A DNA stretch of 64,000 nucleotides from Oscillospiraceae bacterium. Its GTDB lineage: Bacteria; Bacillota; Clostridia; Oscillospirales; Oscillospiraceae. Below are positions 45,801-52,687 of the stretch, piece by piece. Location: NCBI GenBank assembly GCA_017519975.1, contig JAFWRM010000036.1, positions 1 to 64,000 of the forward strand, read 5' to 3'. Position 1 is the stretch's first letter. Each line of letters opens with the position of its first letter. The notes under the pieces are model-generated. The model worked only from the letters and a program-made list of their open reading frames with translations. It ran no database searches and was not told the DNA's origin. A program made the position numbers and the translations under genes.

Positions 45801-48800
45801 GGGCAGAGCAACCCGGAGACCTATACGGTGGAGAGCGACGCGATCACGCTGATCAACCCGGAGAAGACGGGCCATACGTTCGTCGGATGGGAAGGGGAAG
45901 ATCTGGCGGAGGCGACTGTGACCGTGACGATCCCGAAGGGGTCCACGGGCAACCGCGAGTACGAGGCCATCTGGACAGTCAATCAGTACACCATCACGTT
46001 TAATACCTCCGGCGGCAGCGCGGTGGCGGCGATCACGGCCGACTACGGCACGGCGATCATGGCGCCCGCAAACCCGACCAGAGAGGGATACACCTTCGAC
46101 GGCTGGGATAGGGAGATCCCGGCGACCATGCCGGCAGAGAACGTGACGATCACCGCAAAGTGGAAGATCAACCAGTACACCATTACGTTTGATACCGCCG
46201 GCGGCAGCGCGGTGGCGGCGATCACGGCCGACTACGGCACGGCGATCACGGCGCCCGCAGACCCGACCAGGGAAGGTTACGCCTTCAAGGGCTGGAGTCC
46301 GGCGATCCCGGCGACCATGCCGGCGGAGAACGTAACGGTCACGGCGACGTGGGAAGCCGTTGAGTACAGCATCACTTATGATCTGACCGGCGGCGAACTG
46401 CCTGACAATCTGACCAACCCGGCAAGCTACACCGTAACGACGGAGACATTCACGCTGATCAACCCGGAGAAGGCCGGCTACACGTTTGCCGGCTGGACGG
46501 GAACGGGTCTGACGGAAGCGACCAGGACAGTAACGATCGCGGCCGGCAGCACAGGCAACCGTGAGTACACGGCAACGTGGACACCGATCGCATACGCCGT
46601 CACCTACACGCTCAACGGCGGCACGCTGCCGGAGGGGCAGAGCAACCCGGAGACCTACACGGTCGAGAGCGACTCGATCACGCTGGTCAACCCGGAGAAG
46701 GCCGGCTACGAATTTGCCGGCTGGGCGGGAACAGAGCTGGCGGAACCCACTGTGACCGTGACGATCATGAAAGGATCCATTGGGAACAGAGAATATGAAG
46801 CGGTATGGACGCCGATCGAATACAGCATCACCTACAACGCAGGCGGCGGCACGCTGCCCGCGGACGCGGTGACGAAGTACACGGTCGAAAGCGAGAGCAT
46901 CAGCCTGCCGAATCCGACCAGAGAGGGCTACGGCTTCGACGGCTGGTATGAGAAGGAAGATCTGAGCGGCACGCCGGTCACGCAGATCGCGAAGGGCAGC
47001 ACCGGAAACAAGGTCTATTACGCCAAGTGGACGGCGGGGGCCTACACGATCACCTACGTGCTGGACGGCGGAACGAACGCGGAAGGCAACCCGAGCAGCT
47101 ACACGGTGGAGACGGAAACCGTCACCCTGGCGGACGCCGTGAAGACGGGCTGCACCTTTAACGGCTGGTACAGCGACGCGGCGTTCACCACGAAGGTGAC
47201 GCAGATCGTGAAGGGAACTACCGGAGACCTCACCCTGTACGCAAAGTGGACGGTGAACCGGTACGACCTGACGATCCACTACGTGTACGCGGACGGCGGC
47301 AAGGCGGCGGAGGACTACACCACGAAGGTGGAGTACAAAGCGGCCTACTCCGTGGTCAGCCCGGCCATCACCGGATACACCCCGGACAAGGCGACGGTGG
47401 AAGGCACCATGGGCGCCGAAGCCGTGGAAGTGACCGTAACGTACAGGATCGACCGGTACACCGTGACGTTCCTCGCCTACGACGGCGAGACCGTGCTCGG
47501 GACCGAGACGGTGGATTACGGAACGGCGTGGACGGCCGTCGAAAAGCCTGAGGCCCCGGCCAGGGAAGGCCATACCTTCACCGGCTGGAGCGAGGCGCCG
47601 GAGACGGTGACCGGAAACGTTACCGTAACGGCATCCTACACGGTGAACAGATACCACATCACCTGGGTCGTGGACGTCATCAGCACTCAGTTCAGTTACG
47701 ACTACGGAGAGGCGATCCCCGTGCCCGCGGATCCGACCAGAGAGGGGTACACCTTCGAAGGCTGGAGCCCGGCGATCCCGGCCACCATGCCGGCGGAGGA
47801 TCTGACGATCACGGCACAGTGGAAGGCCATCGAGTACACGATCACCTACAACGCAGGCGGCGGCACGCTGCCCGCGGATGCGGCGAAGAGTTACACCGTC
47901 GAAGACACCGTGACCCTGCCGACCCCGACCAGAGCGGGCTACGGCTTCGGCGGCTGGTATGAGATGGAAGATCTGAGCGGCACGCCGGTCACGCAGATCG
48001 CGAAGGGCAGCACCGGAAACAAGGTCTATTACGCCAAGTGGACGGCGGGGGCCTACACGATCACCTATGTGCTGGACGGCGGAACGAACGCGGAAGGCAA
48101 CCCGACCAGCTACACGGTGGAGACGGAAACCGTCACCCTGGCGGACGCCGTGAAGACGGGCTACACCTTTAACGGCTGGTACAGCGACGCGGCGTTCACC
48201 ACGAAGGTGACGCAGATCACCAAGGGCAGCACCGGAGACATCACCCTGTATGCGAAGTGGACGGTGAACCGGTACGATCTGACGATCCATTACGTGTACG
48301 CCGACGGCGGCAAGGCGGCGGAGGATTACACCGCGAAGGTGGACTACAACGCCGAATATTCCGTGGCCAGCCCGGCCATCACCGGGTACACCGCGGACAA
48401 GACGACGGTGGAAGGCACCATGGGCGCCGAAGCCGTGGAAGTGACCGTAACGTATAAGGCCAACGGCTATACCGTCACCTGGAAAAACGCGGACGGCACC
48501 GTGCTCGAGACGGACGCGGACGTGCCTTACGGCACGACCCCGACCTACGACGGCAAGACTCCGACCAGGGCGGCGGATGAGCAGTACCTCTATACGTTCG
48601 CGGGCTGGGATCCTGCCGTCACGGCGGTGACCGGAGACGCGACCTATACGGCAACGTTCAGCATCGCGCCGCGCACCTACGGCGAACCCGAGTGGACGTG
48701 GACGGCGGACGGTGAAGGCGGATATACGGCGGCGGCGACCTTCACGACCAACGACGGCGGCACGGAATTCACGAAGACCGTGGACGCGGCCGTGACGGAA

Positions 48801-50306
48801 ACGACGACGGAGCCGACCTGCGAGACGGCCGGAAAGACGGTGTACACCGCTTCGGCGACCTTCGAAGGCAGGACCTGGACGGAGACGAAGGAAGTGGAGA
48901 TCCCGGCGACCGGGCACGATTACGAGCTGACGGGCTGGACGTGGTCCGAGGACGGCATCACGGCTACGGCGACCTTTACCTGCGCCAACGACAGCACGCA
49001 CGTGAAGACCGTGGACGCGACGGTAACGAAAGAGACGACCGAGGCGACCGCGGGCGAGACCGGAAAAACGGTGTATACGGCCACGGTGACGCTGGACGGC
49101 AAGACCCATACCGATACCAGAGAGGAGATCCTGCCGATCCTGGATACCACTTATACCCTGAGCTACGACGCCAACGGCGGCACGGGCGCGCCAGAGGCGC
49201 AGACGGTGACGAACAATACCCTGAGCGCACAGTTCACCGTCAGCAGCGCGAAACCGACCCGTACGAACCACACGTTCCTGGGCTGGGCGACGACCGCGGA
49301 CGCGACGGAGCCCATGAAGGACGCAACGGTCACCCTGACCTATCCGGAGACCAGCGCGGTGCTGTACGCCGTGTGGGCGGAGATCGTTCCGACCTTCAGG
49401 ACGCACTCCTTGACTCTGAGCGGCCAGATCGGCGTGAACTTCTTCCTGGATCTGCCGAAGCTGGAGGGAGTGGATTACAGCGACAGCTACGTGGAGTTCA
49501 TCATCAGCGGCAAGGGCGGCACGAAGACGGTGGACGACTATGATCCCTCGTTCATGAACACGAGCGGGAAATACTACGGCTTCACCTGCTACGTGTGGTC
49601 CATCCAGATGGCAGACACCATCACGGCCATTTTCCACTACGGAGATGGCAAGACCGTCCGCGAGGAGTACTCCGTCGCGAAGTACATCGAAGCGTTCGAA
49701 AAGAACAGGGGCGCGATGGATGAAAAGATGGCTGCGCTGATCGAAGCGATCGCGGACTACGGCCATTACATCCAGATCTACCTCTCCGCCGTCAATAAGT
49801 GGACCATCGGAAAAGACTACGCGGAGATGAGCCGGCATTACGCCGACAGCTACGATTACGACGAGATCCTGGCGAAGGTGCGGTCGAGCGCCATCGTCCG
49901 GACGCTGGACGGCTCGAAGATCGAGAAGGCAACGTACCGGCTGCAGCTGGCGTCGGAGACGGATCTGGAGGTCTTCCTGCAGACGACGGACGGCTCGGCG
50001 CCGACGGACGTGACGGTATCGATCCTGCGTCAGACCACCGGAACCACGACCAGAACGACGGTCACTCCGGTAAAGCAGGCCGACGGAAGATATCGGATCA
50101 CCATCCCGAGCATTTCCGCCCACAGGCTGGGTGACCGGGTCACCATCACCGGCAGCGCCGGCGGAACGTTCAAGGTAGAGGTATCCCCGCTGTCGCTCGT
50201 CTTCGACGTGCTGACGAACAGCACGGACAAGGCGGCGCGCGACGGACTGTCCTCCTTCTACGCCTACAGCGAGGCGGCGTATGAGTACCGCAAGGCCAAT
50301 CCCTGA
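36819..50306 (+). CDS. giant secreted repeat protein with calcineurin-like phosphoesterase domain
   Basis: About 4,495 residues from ATG 36819. A signal peptide (1-26) and an acidic Pro/Glu/Ala region (27-108) are followed by a beta domain (109-255). A metallophosphoesterase domain (265-535) has Asp276/His278, GD around 303, SHD at about 337, His412 and GHNH (458-460). Next come Big-like domains, three YLIVN modules (from about 662, 1007 and 1267), a GH-x-W/Cys repeat array (1427-2316), about twenty FxGW InlB-type repeats and four MucBP-like repeats (2318-3948), further repeats, and a distinct C-terminal domain (4190-4495). There is no LPXTG or transmembrane tail. Likely role: an extracellular adhesin-like or sensory protein, with the phosphoesterase substrate unknown. 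Confidence 0.85.
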   Translation: MKKKLLSLLLVLCLLLSFVPATALAAEETAEAAIETVEVVDEHSGEEEAALPESSEEAEADDPEPAEQAPEAEPAQEREAADEPQAEKPAEGEKSAETVEEPQKETEEAEPYVYTYEAAEGVGLVLARDNGSGYDVLARRDGTLVVEQLSELTSATVDEGMLWQVKGVNGAFTISGGDAYLSVEGGSVVLTSGAVSYWDYNGSYVDFTTWADEMYLISVSGGEVFAYNGDFDAASGAAVFYAKASEAVKEKSSPAGRATKAASAGTADHYIAVASDRHGNSSAIKNAMGGMPSNVEYVVLDGDLVDSGSYNTSTIQTEVRSGAGLSDATVHVVYASHDSSANDDAGILKGRSSSELMYTGKNEDGTTAYYAYCASYNSLTSSNTGFTDAAAFKSWVDANCTDTSIPIIVIGHVPLHYSRNDNGGAVAWNKALNYAATGEETTAAGKEIIRDVIYLHGHNHTTESNAEYYIPRGSTMQIYNSSNSSHIYYTYTTAGYLRDNTSATLIAIDSANITISKYKNGSVTSTYASTGANTNFSDTYDTAATHTIARVASNAGQTVVEDVVVDEGTASHQIDVTCKVNGETVTPTTVTYAVKEDTSKIIDSISDTGLITFASGKTGTATVTVSWTYTATRAVGDTYAGEKDITVTVKGESSSGGTTSETVYVLADTLEAGKNYLIVNRNASSGYAVSHSTTTVTADEVAIQNGIEATDNKAYINSDDVAEASVWSAADGIILTNDGYYFYVSGSSNNLAVATSYGSQARTNWSYSGNKLLAVRSGSTSGYYAYYSNGWNATSSSSTATNVYLFAETEIQTGVEYTFTADDVTVMAKEDGTVDSKTISYELTANGETVRPTSVAYVVKSDADGIIAGISDDGTITFASNKTGTATVTVSFTYAPNAGTRSVTVGADGTVTGSADITVTVMEYQEHNWSTSSVWVWAEDFSTATAKFGCLDDGCTEEYTAEATVVMTENDPTCQEAKVYTYTATAIGPDGQTYTDVKTSGGDHEVAIYKLVDSLTAGGEYLIVSTNTAGTGYVLTNNNGTVAASQVTIHAPEADDDVDVNYILVDGLPTGTGWSTTAYTATIDNTAYSGFKLTNGDYYLQATGQSAGTLTIATSENYSASVWNYSRSTTNALDYHYRGTSSEQTRYITYFSNAFASTNSAAVVYIFERTAMHDGEYGPHDYHYDGMTYNDGYETAYGTFTCSVCGTTATVPAEVTWEDKEENCERPYRTQYVAVISADDSLDGQEHVDDSKYVQKQKPIITTQDDATVYVRVTGTNVSLNKNYLIVNTNSQQNGAHALRRLNTTAVGDASVNVLSGSVNGTTTSYIQEVDSTAIWTASNSTTRPRFSNNGYYLYRSSSTSLTVSNRNNTSWIVGTNTLAYSSGYTSNYIRYSNGWGLTTSNTNNNAYLYEELSGATIQVTTYEDAPALGHTFGENSHTAAVAPTCEEDGNIEYWTCERCGKHFSDETGTTEITDVTIPATGHAWGEVTYTWAEDNSTVTATHVCANDESHVETETVDTVMVGTGATCTAAGSVTYTATFVNTAFETQTKTVESEALGHDWGEWEVTTPATCEEAGVETRACSRCDETETRAIPATGHAWGTPSYEWSADNSRVTATRVCTNDDSHIETETVSTTSEITKAPTCTETGVRTYTSAAFTNGAFAVQTKEVAEPATGHTVVTDAAVAPTCTETGLTEGSHCLVCNEVLVAQEVIPALGHDFGEWTQTTAPTCTEKGEETRYCSRCDATETREVVPLGHEWQFVSITWTGSDEDGYTAAAANYICAHDPDNHTRAVDALITTASQDATCETAGTVTYTATVSADASLDRTAHTDSKTVTGTALGHDYQLTGWTWSEDHSSATVTFTCTHDSTHVQTVTAAVTSATTAATCETDGKTVYMATATFEGKTYTDTQETAIPATGHAWGTPTYEWSADNGSVTATRVCAHDAGHVETETASATSEITTAPTCTETGVRTYTSAAFTNSAFTVQTKEVVEPAAGHTAVTDAAVAPTCTETGLTEGSHCSVCNEVLVAQEVIPALGHDFGEWTQTTAPTCTEKGEETRYCSRHDATETREVAPLGHEWQFVSITWTGSDEDGYTAAAANYICTHDPDNHTRAVDALITTASQDATCETAGTVTYTATVRADASLDRTAHTDSKTVTGTALGHDYQVTGWTWSEDHSSATVTFTCTHDSTHVQTVTATVTSATTAATCETDGKTVYMATATFNGAEYVDTQEVEIPATGHNWGTPSYEWSSDNSSVTATRTCANDATHVETETAGTTAVVIREATVTTPGSMTYTATFANTEFKTQTKTVAIPVLETTYTLKYNANGGTGAPEDQTITNNTGSAMFTVSGTKPTRAHYTFLGWGIRPDVDTPIDGITIQVIYPSTERTLYALWQIDSHAVTFIDSIDGSMLGKQTLEYGEAAQIPEAPQRDGWEFHGWSSSDTEYSAYGFNGVAEDTTVYAVWRRQITVFRYDLEEGLDHVSGRAFVNDNSVPVVTGYTAEILNISQSKVFALTESHDSYTTFDGWAVSDNPAFRPSKDTRMDSTASNWTYDLSQADSAHVYVWAVFEYAKHNVQLVDTVTGQIVETIIVDHGAQLWDTVSLEWTNKPGYEFGGWYNDPECTEAETSVMADTVRYAKFTPIEYSITYNADGGTLPADAVTKYTVESESISLPNPTREGYGFEGWYEKEDLSGTPVTQIAKGSIGNKVYYAKWTAGAYTITYVLDGGTNAEGNPSSYTVETETVTLADAAKTGYTFNGWYSDAAFTTKVTQIVKGTTGDLTLYAKFTVNSYKINWTVDGTVTQLTYEYGAAIEAPADPTKEGYTFAGWDPEVPATMPAQDLTITAKWTINQYDLTIHYVYADGGKAAEDYTAKVEYKAAYSVVSPTITGYTADKATVEGTMGAEAVEVTVTYTVNRYDLTIHYVYADGGKAAEDYTAKVEYKADYSVVSPTIIGYTADKTAVAGTMGTEAVETTVTYTPVTYTISYRLNGGTLPEGQSNPETYTVESDAITLINPEKTGHTFVGWEGEDLAEATVTVTIPKGSTGNREYEAIWTVNQYTITFNTSGGSAVAAITADYGTAIMAPANPTREGYTFDGWDREIPATMPAENVTITAKWKINQYTITFDTAGGSAVAAITADYGTAITAPADPTREGYAFKGWSPAIPATMPAENVTVTATWEAVEYSITYDLTGGELPDNLTNPASYTVTTETFTLINPEKAGYTFAGWTGTGLTEATRTVTIAAGSTGNREYTATWTPIAYAVTYTLNGGTLPEGQSNPETYTVESDSITLVNPEKAGYEFAGWAGTELAEPTVTVTIMKGSIGNREYEAVWTPIEYSITYNAGGGTLPADAVTKYTVESESISLPNPTREGYGFDGWYEKEDLSGTPVTQIAKGSTGNKVYYAKWTAGAYTITYVLDGGTNAEGNPSSYTVETETVTLADAVKTGCTFNGWYSDAAFTTKVTQIVKGTTGDLTLYAKWTVNRYDLTIHYVYADGGKAAEDYTTKVEYKAAYSVVSPAITGYTPDKATVEGTMGAEAVEVTVTYRIDRYTVTFLAYDGETVLGTETVDYGTAWTAVEKPEAPAREGHTFTGWSEAPETVTGNVTVTASYTVNRYHITWVVDVISTQFSYDYGEAIPVPADPTREGYTFEGWSPAIPATMPAEDLTITAQWKAIEYTITYNAGGGTLPADAAKSYTVEDTVTLPTPTRAGYGFGGWYEMEDLSGTPVTQIAKGSTGNKVYYAKWTAGAYTITYVLDGGTNAEGNPTSYTVETETVTLADAVKTGYTFNGWYSDAAFTTKVTQITKGSTGDITLYAKWTVNRYDLTIHYVYADGGKAAEDYTAKVDYNAEYSVASPAITGYTADKTTVEGTMGAEAVEVTVTYKANGYTVTWKNADGTVLETDADVPYGTTPTYDGKTPTRAADEQYLYTFAGWDPAVTAVTGDATYTATFSIAPRTYGEPEWTWTADGEGGYTAAATFTTNDGGTEFTKTVDAAVTETTTEPTCETAGKTVYTASATFEGRTWTETKEVEIPATGHDYELTGWTWSEDGITATATFTCANDSTHVKTVDATVTKETTEATAGETGKTVYTATVTLDGKTHTDTREEILPILDTTYTLSYDANGGTGAPEAQTVTNNTLSAQFTVSSAKPTRTNHTFLGWATTADATEPMKDATVTLTYPETSAVLYAVWAEIVPTFRTHSLTLSGQIGVNFFLDLPKLEGVDYSDSYVEFIISGKGGTKTVDDYDPSFMNTSGKYYGFTCYVWSIQMADTITAIFHYGDGKTVREEYSVAKYIEAFEKNRGAMDEKMAALIEAIADYGHYIQIYLSAVNKWTIGKDYAEMSRHYADSYDYDEILAKVRSSAIVRTLDGSKIEKATYRLQLASETDLEVFLQTTDGSAPTDVTVSILRQTTGTTTRTTVTPVKQADGRYRITIPSISAHRLGDRVTITGSAGGTFKVEVSPLSLVFDVLTNSTDKAARDGLSSFYAYSEAAYEYRKANP
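41607..42569 (+). repeat. 963-bp internal tandem repeat, copy 1
   Basis: Encodes 321 residues of the GH-x-W/Cys array. It is nearly identical to 42570-43532 over long stretches, with both copies in the same frame and exactly the same period. Confidence 0.9.
42570..43532 (+). repeat. 963-bp internal tandem repeat, copy 2
   Basis: Second copy of the 321-residue unit. Differences are scattered substitutions, including loss of one CxxC cysteine (Cys to His near nt 43009-43011). The low divergence suggests recent duplication or gene conversion. Confidence 0.9.
44745..48451 (+). repeat. region of near-identical InlB-type and MucBP-like cassettes
   Basis: A two-repeat InlB-type cassette starts near 44745, 46815 and 47830. 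A MucBP-like unit beginning YDLTIHYVYADGGKAAEDYT starts near 45367, 45562, 47260 and 48268. Copies are highly similar at nucleotide level, consistent with repeated recombination. Confidence 0.8.
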
Positions 50307-50330
50307 GACAGGCAGACACTCATGACGGAC

Positions 50331-50371
50331 AGGGCCGCCCCTCCGACGCAGGTCGGAGGGGCGGCCCTCTT
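50331..50371 (+). terminator. strong terminator of the giant gene
   Basis: A 17-bp perfect GC-rich stem (331-347 with 352-368 of this kilobase), loop GCAG, followed by CTCTT. Confidence 0.85.
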
Positions 50372-50397
50372 ACCGGCTGCCGGACAATAAGCACGAC

Positions 50398-50433
50398 GCG
50401 GCGGGCGGCCCGTTCCGGGCACCCGCCGCTTTT
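50398..50433 (+). terminator. second hairpin with T tail
   Basis: GCGGCGGG (50398-50405) pairs with CCCGCCGC (50422-50429), followed by TTTT. It could back up the first terminator. Confidence 0.5.
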
Positions 50434-50536
50434 GCCTGCCGGCGCGTTGACGGCGGCGCCGGGATGGGGTAAACTGACAGAGCATGCGCACGGGTTTTAC
50501 GTGCAGACTTCTGACATTCGCGCGGGGAGGAACGGC

Positions 50537-52567
50537 ATGAGGATCGGAATAGGGATCGATACGGGAGGCACGTGCACGGACGCCGTGGCCTTTGACATGG
50601 ATGCGGGAAAGGTGCTGGCCAAGGGCAAGGCCCTGACCACCCACTCCTGCCTGCAGAACGGCATCGCCGGCGCGCTGGATACGCTGCCGCAGGAGATGAT
50701 CCGCAAGGCGGAGATCGTGTGCCTTTCCACCACGCTGGCTACCAACGCCTGCCTGGAGGGCAAGGGCAGCCGCTGCCGGCTGGTGATCTTCGGCCTGACG
50801 GACGAGCTGGTGCGGCGCTTCAAAATCGACGAGAATTACGGCATCCCGCTGGACCGCGTGACCTGCGTGGACACGAAGGGCAGCGCCGACGGCCTGCGCA
50901 TCGACGTGCCGGACTGGGACCGGCTGCTGGAGGAGAAGGGCGCCTGGCTGGCCGACGCGGACGTGCTGGCCTGCTCTGAGCTGTACTCCGCCAACAACGG
51001 CGCTCCGGCGGAGCGGGGGCTGAAGGAGCTGACGGCGGAGCGCCTGGGCATTCAGACGGTGTGCGCGTCGGAGATCACCAGTGAGCTGAACGTGATCGCC
51101 CGCGGGGCCACGGCCATGCTGAACGCGCGCCTGCTGCCCATCATCAACGACTTCATCGGCGCCATCCTGGGCGACCTGAAGCGCCGGGGCTACGAGGGCC
51201 CCGTCACGGTGGTGCGCAGCGACGGCAGCCGCATGAACGCGGCCTCTACCCTGAACAAGCCGGTGGAGACCATCCTGTCCGGGCCAGCGGCCAGCGTGCT
51301 GGCCGGCCGGGGCTTCTACGGCGGGGAGAACTACGTGACGGTGGACATGGGCGGCACCACTACGGACGTATCCGTGGTCATCGGCGGACGGCCGACCCCC
51401 GCCCGGGGCGGCATCCGGCTGGGGCCCTGGCGCACTACGGTACAGGGGATTTTCGCCTCTCCCTTCGCCCTCGGGGGCGATACCCAGGTCTGGCAGGAGG
51501 ACAAGACCCACACGCTGCACCTGGGGGTGCGGCGCGTCAAGTCCCTGTGCTCCGCGGCCGTACAGTGGCCGGAGATCAAGGGCATGCTGGCGCGCATCGC
51601 GAACGCGCCGGAAAAGCACATCAACCGCTTCCCCCTGCATGAGGTGCTGTACCTGCTGCACGCGCCGGAGCGGCCGGAGATGTACACGGAGGATGAGCGA
51701 CGGCTGATCGATCGCCTGGCCCAGGGTCCGATCCTGCTGGAGGATCTGAAGGAACAGGTCGGGCTGGATCTTTACTATTTCTCCAGCGAGCGGCTGGAGT
51801 CCGAGGGCGTGGTGATGCGCTGCGGTCTGACGCCGACGGACTTCATGCACATCCGGGGGGATTACAATGAATACGACCGGGAGGCCAGCGTACTGGCGGC
51901 CCGGTACCTGCTGGCGGCCCTGGGACGGGAGGACACCGAGGAGGAGCTGGAAGCCCTGTGCGCCGAGGTGTACGACGCGGTGGAGGAGCGGCTGTACCGC
52001 AATCTGGTGCACATCCTGCTGCGGCAGCGCTTCCCGGACGTGTACGAAGGCGCGCTGGACCCGCAGCTGGAGCATCTGATCACCCAGACCTGGCGGGACC
52101 GGAAGACGGTGAAAAGCCCGTACGTGCGGTCTCTGTTCGGCACCGGCATGGCGCTGGTGGGCATCGGGGCGCCGATCCACGTGTTCCTGCCGGAGGTGGC
52201 CGAGGCCCTGGGGGCCGAGTGCGTGCTGCCGCAGGACCACGACGTGGCCAACGCCATCGGGGCCCTGCAGGCCCGGGTGAACGCCACGGTGCGGCTGGAG
52301 ATTACCCAGATGCAGACGGGGGACGGCACGCTGTACTACGTAGCCCATCTGCCCAACGGAAGTCTGCGGACGGACACGGTGGAGCAGGCACTGGAGGCGG
52401 CGAAGACCGCCGCGGCGCGCAAGGCGGTGGAGGAGGCCCGGCGCCGCGGCGCGAAGGGCCGGCTGAAGCCGGTGATCCGCACGGGCAGCGCCGTGGTGAA
52501 GGACGAGCGCAGCGGCATGGACGTGACCATGGGCACCGTGGTGGAGGCCGAAGTGATCAGCGAATGA
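50537..52567 (+). CDS. hydantoinase/oxoprolinase family protein (HyuA-like)
   Basis: 676 residues. The ASKHA nucleotide-binding fold is shown by GIGIDTGGTCTDAVAFD at the start and VTVDMGGTTTDVSVVIGG (about residues 270-290). The family includes ATP-dependent hydantoinase and 5-oxoprolinase subunits and acetone carboxylase-like proteins. After residue about 330 comes a helical insertion with a winged-helix-like stretch (EDERRLIDRLAQGPILLEDLKEQVGL), not typical of classical HyuA; then the fold resumes (GIGAPIHVFLPEVAEALG). No HyuB partner is encoded nearby, so the substrate is unknown. ATG 50537 follows GGGGAGG; the longer open frame upstream is unsupported. Confidence 0.85.
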   Translation: MRIGIGIDTGGTCTDAVAFDMDAGKVLAKGKALTTHSCLQNGIAGALDTLPQEMIRKAEIVCLSTTLATNACLEGKGSRCRLVIFGLTDELVRRFKIDENYGIPLDRVTCVDTKGSADGLRIDVPDWDRLLEEKGAWLADADVLACSELYSANNGAPAERGLKELTAERLGIQTVCASEITSELNVIARGATAMLNARLLPIINDFIGAILGDLKRRGYEGPVTVVRSDGSRMNAASTLNKPVETILSGPAASVLAGRGFYGGENYVTVDMGGTTTDVSVVIGGRPTPARGGIRLGPWRTTVQGIFASPFALGGDTQVWQEDKTHTLHLGVRRVKSLCSAAVQWPEIKGMLARIANAPEKHINRFPLHEVLYLLHAPERPEMYTEDERRLIDRLAQGPILLEDLKEQVGLDLYYFSSERLESEGVVMRCGLTPTDFMHIRGDYNEYDREASVLAARYLLAALGREDTEEELEALCAEVYDAVEERLYRNLVHILLRQRFPDVYEGALDPQLEHLITQTWRDRKTVKSPYVRSLFGTGMALVGIGAPIHVFLPEVAEALGAECVLPQDHDVANAIGALQARVNATVRLEITQMQTGDGTLYYVAHLPNGSLRTDTVEQALEAAKTAAARKAVEEARRRGAKGRLKPVIRTGSAVVKDERSGMDVTMGTVVEAEVISE

Positions 52568-52634
52568 CCCCGGCGGCGCGGCGGGAGCTGTGACGGATGA
52601 AGGGCAGCCCCGGCTCATAGTCGGGGCGTGACAG

Positions 52635-52675
52635 AAAAACAGAGCCGCGCGGGTTTCCCGCGCGGCTCTGTTTTT
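52635..52675. terminator. bidirectional terminator between HyuA-like gene and gpmI
   Basis: A 19-bp stem (AAAAACAGAGCCGCGCGGG with its complement) and 3-nt loop, flanked by A and T runs, serves both convergent genes. Confidence 0.9.
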
Positions 52676-52687
52676 CGGCTTTCAGAA

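Noticed and set aside
41607-48451. Regular repeats considered as a CRISPR array
   Set aside because: The repeats are hundreds of bases long, lie in one open reading frame and have no unique spacers; no cas gene is present.
44697-50123. A 1,808-codon open frame on the minus strand opposite the giant gene
   Set aside because: It mirrors the giant gene's repeats, is extremely rich in Arg/His/Gly/Val, has no ribosome binding site or recognisable domain, and arises from biased codon use on the plus strand.
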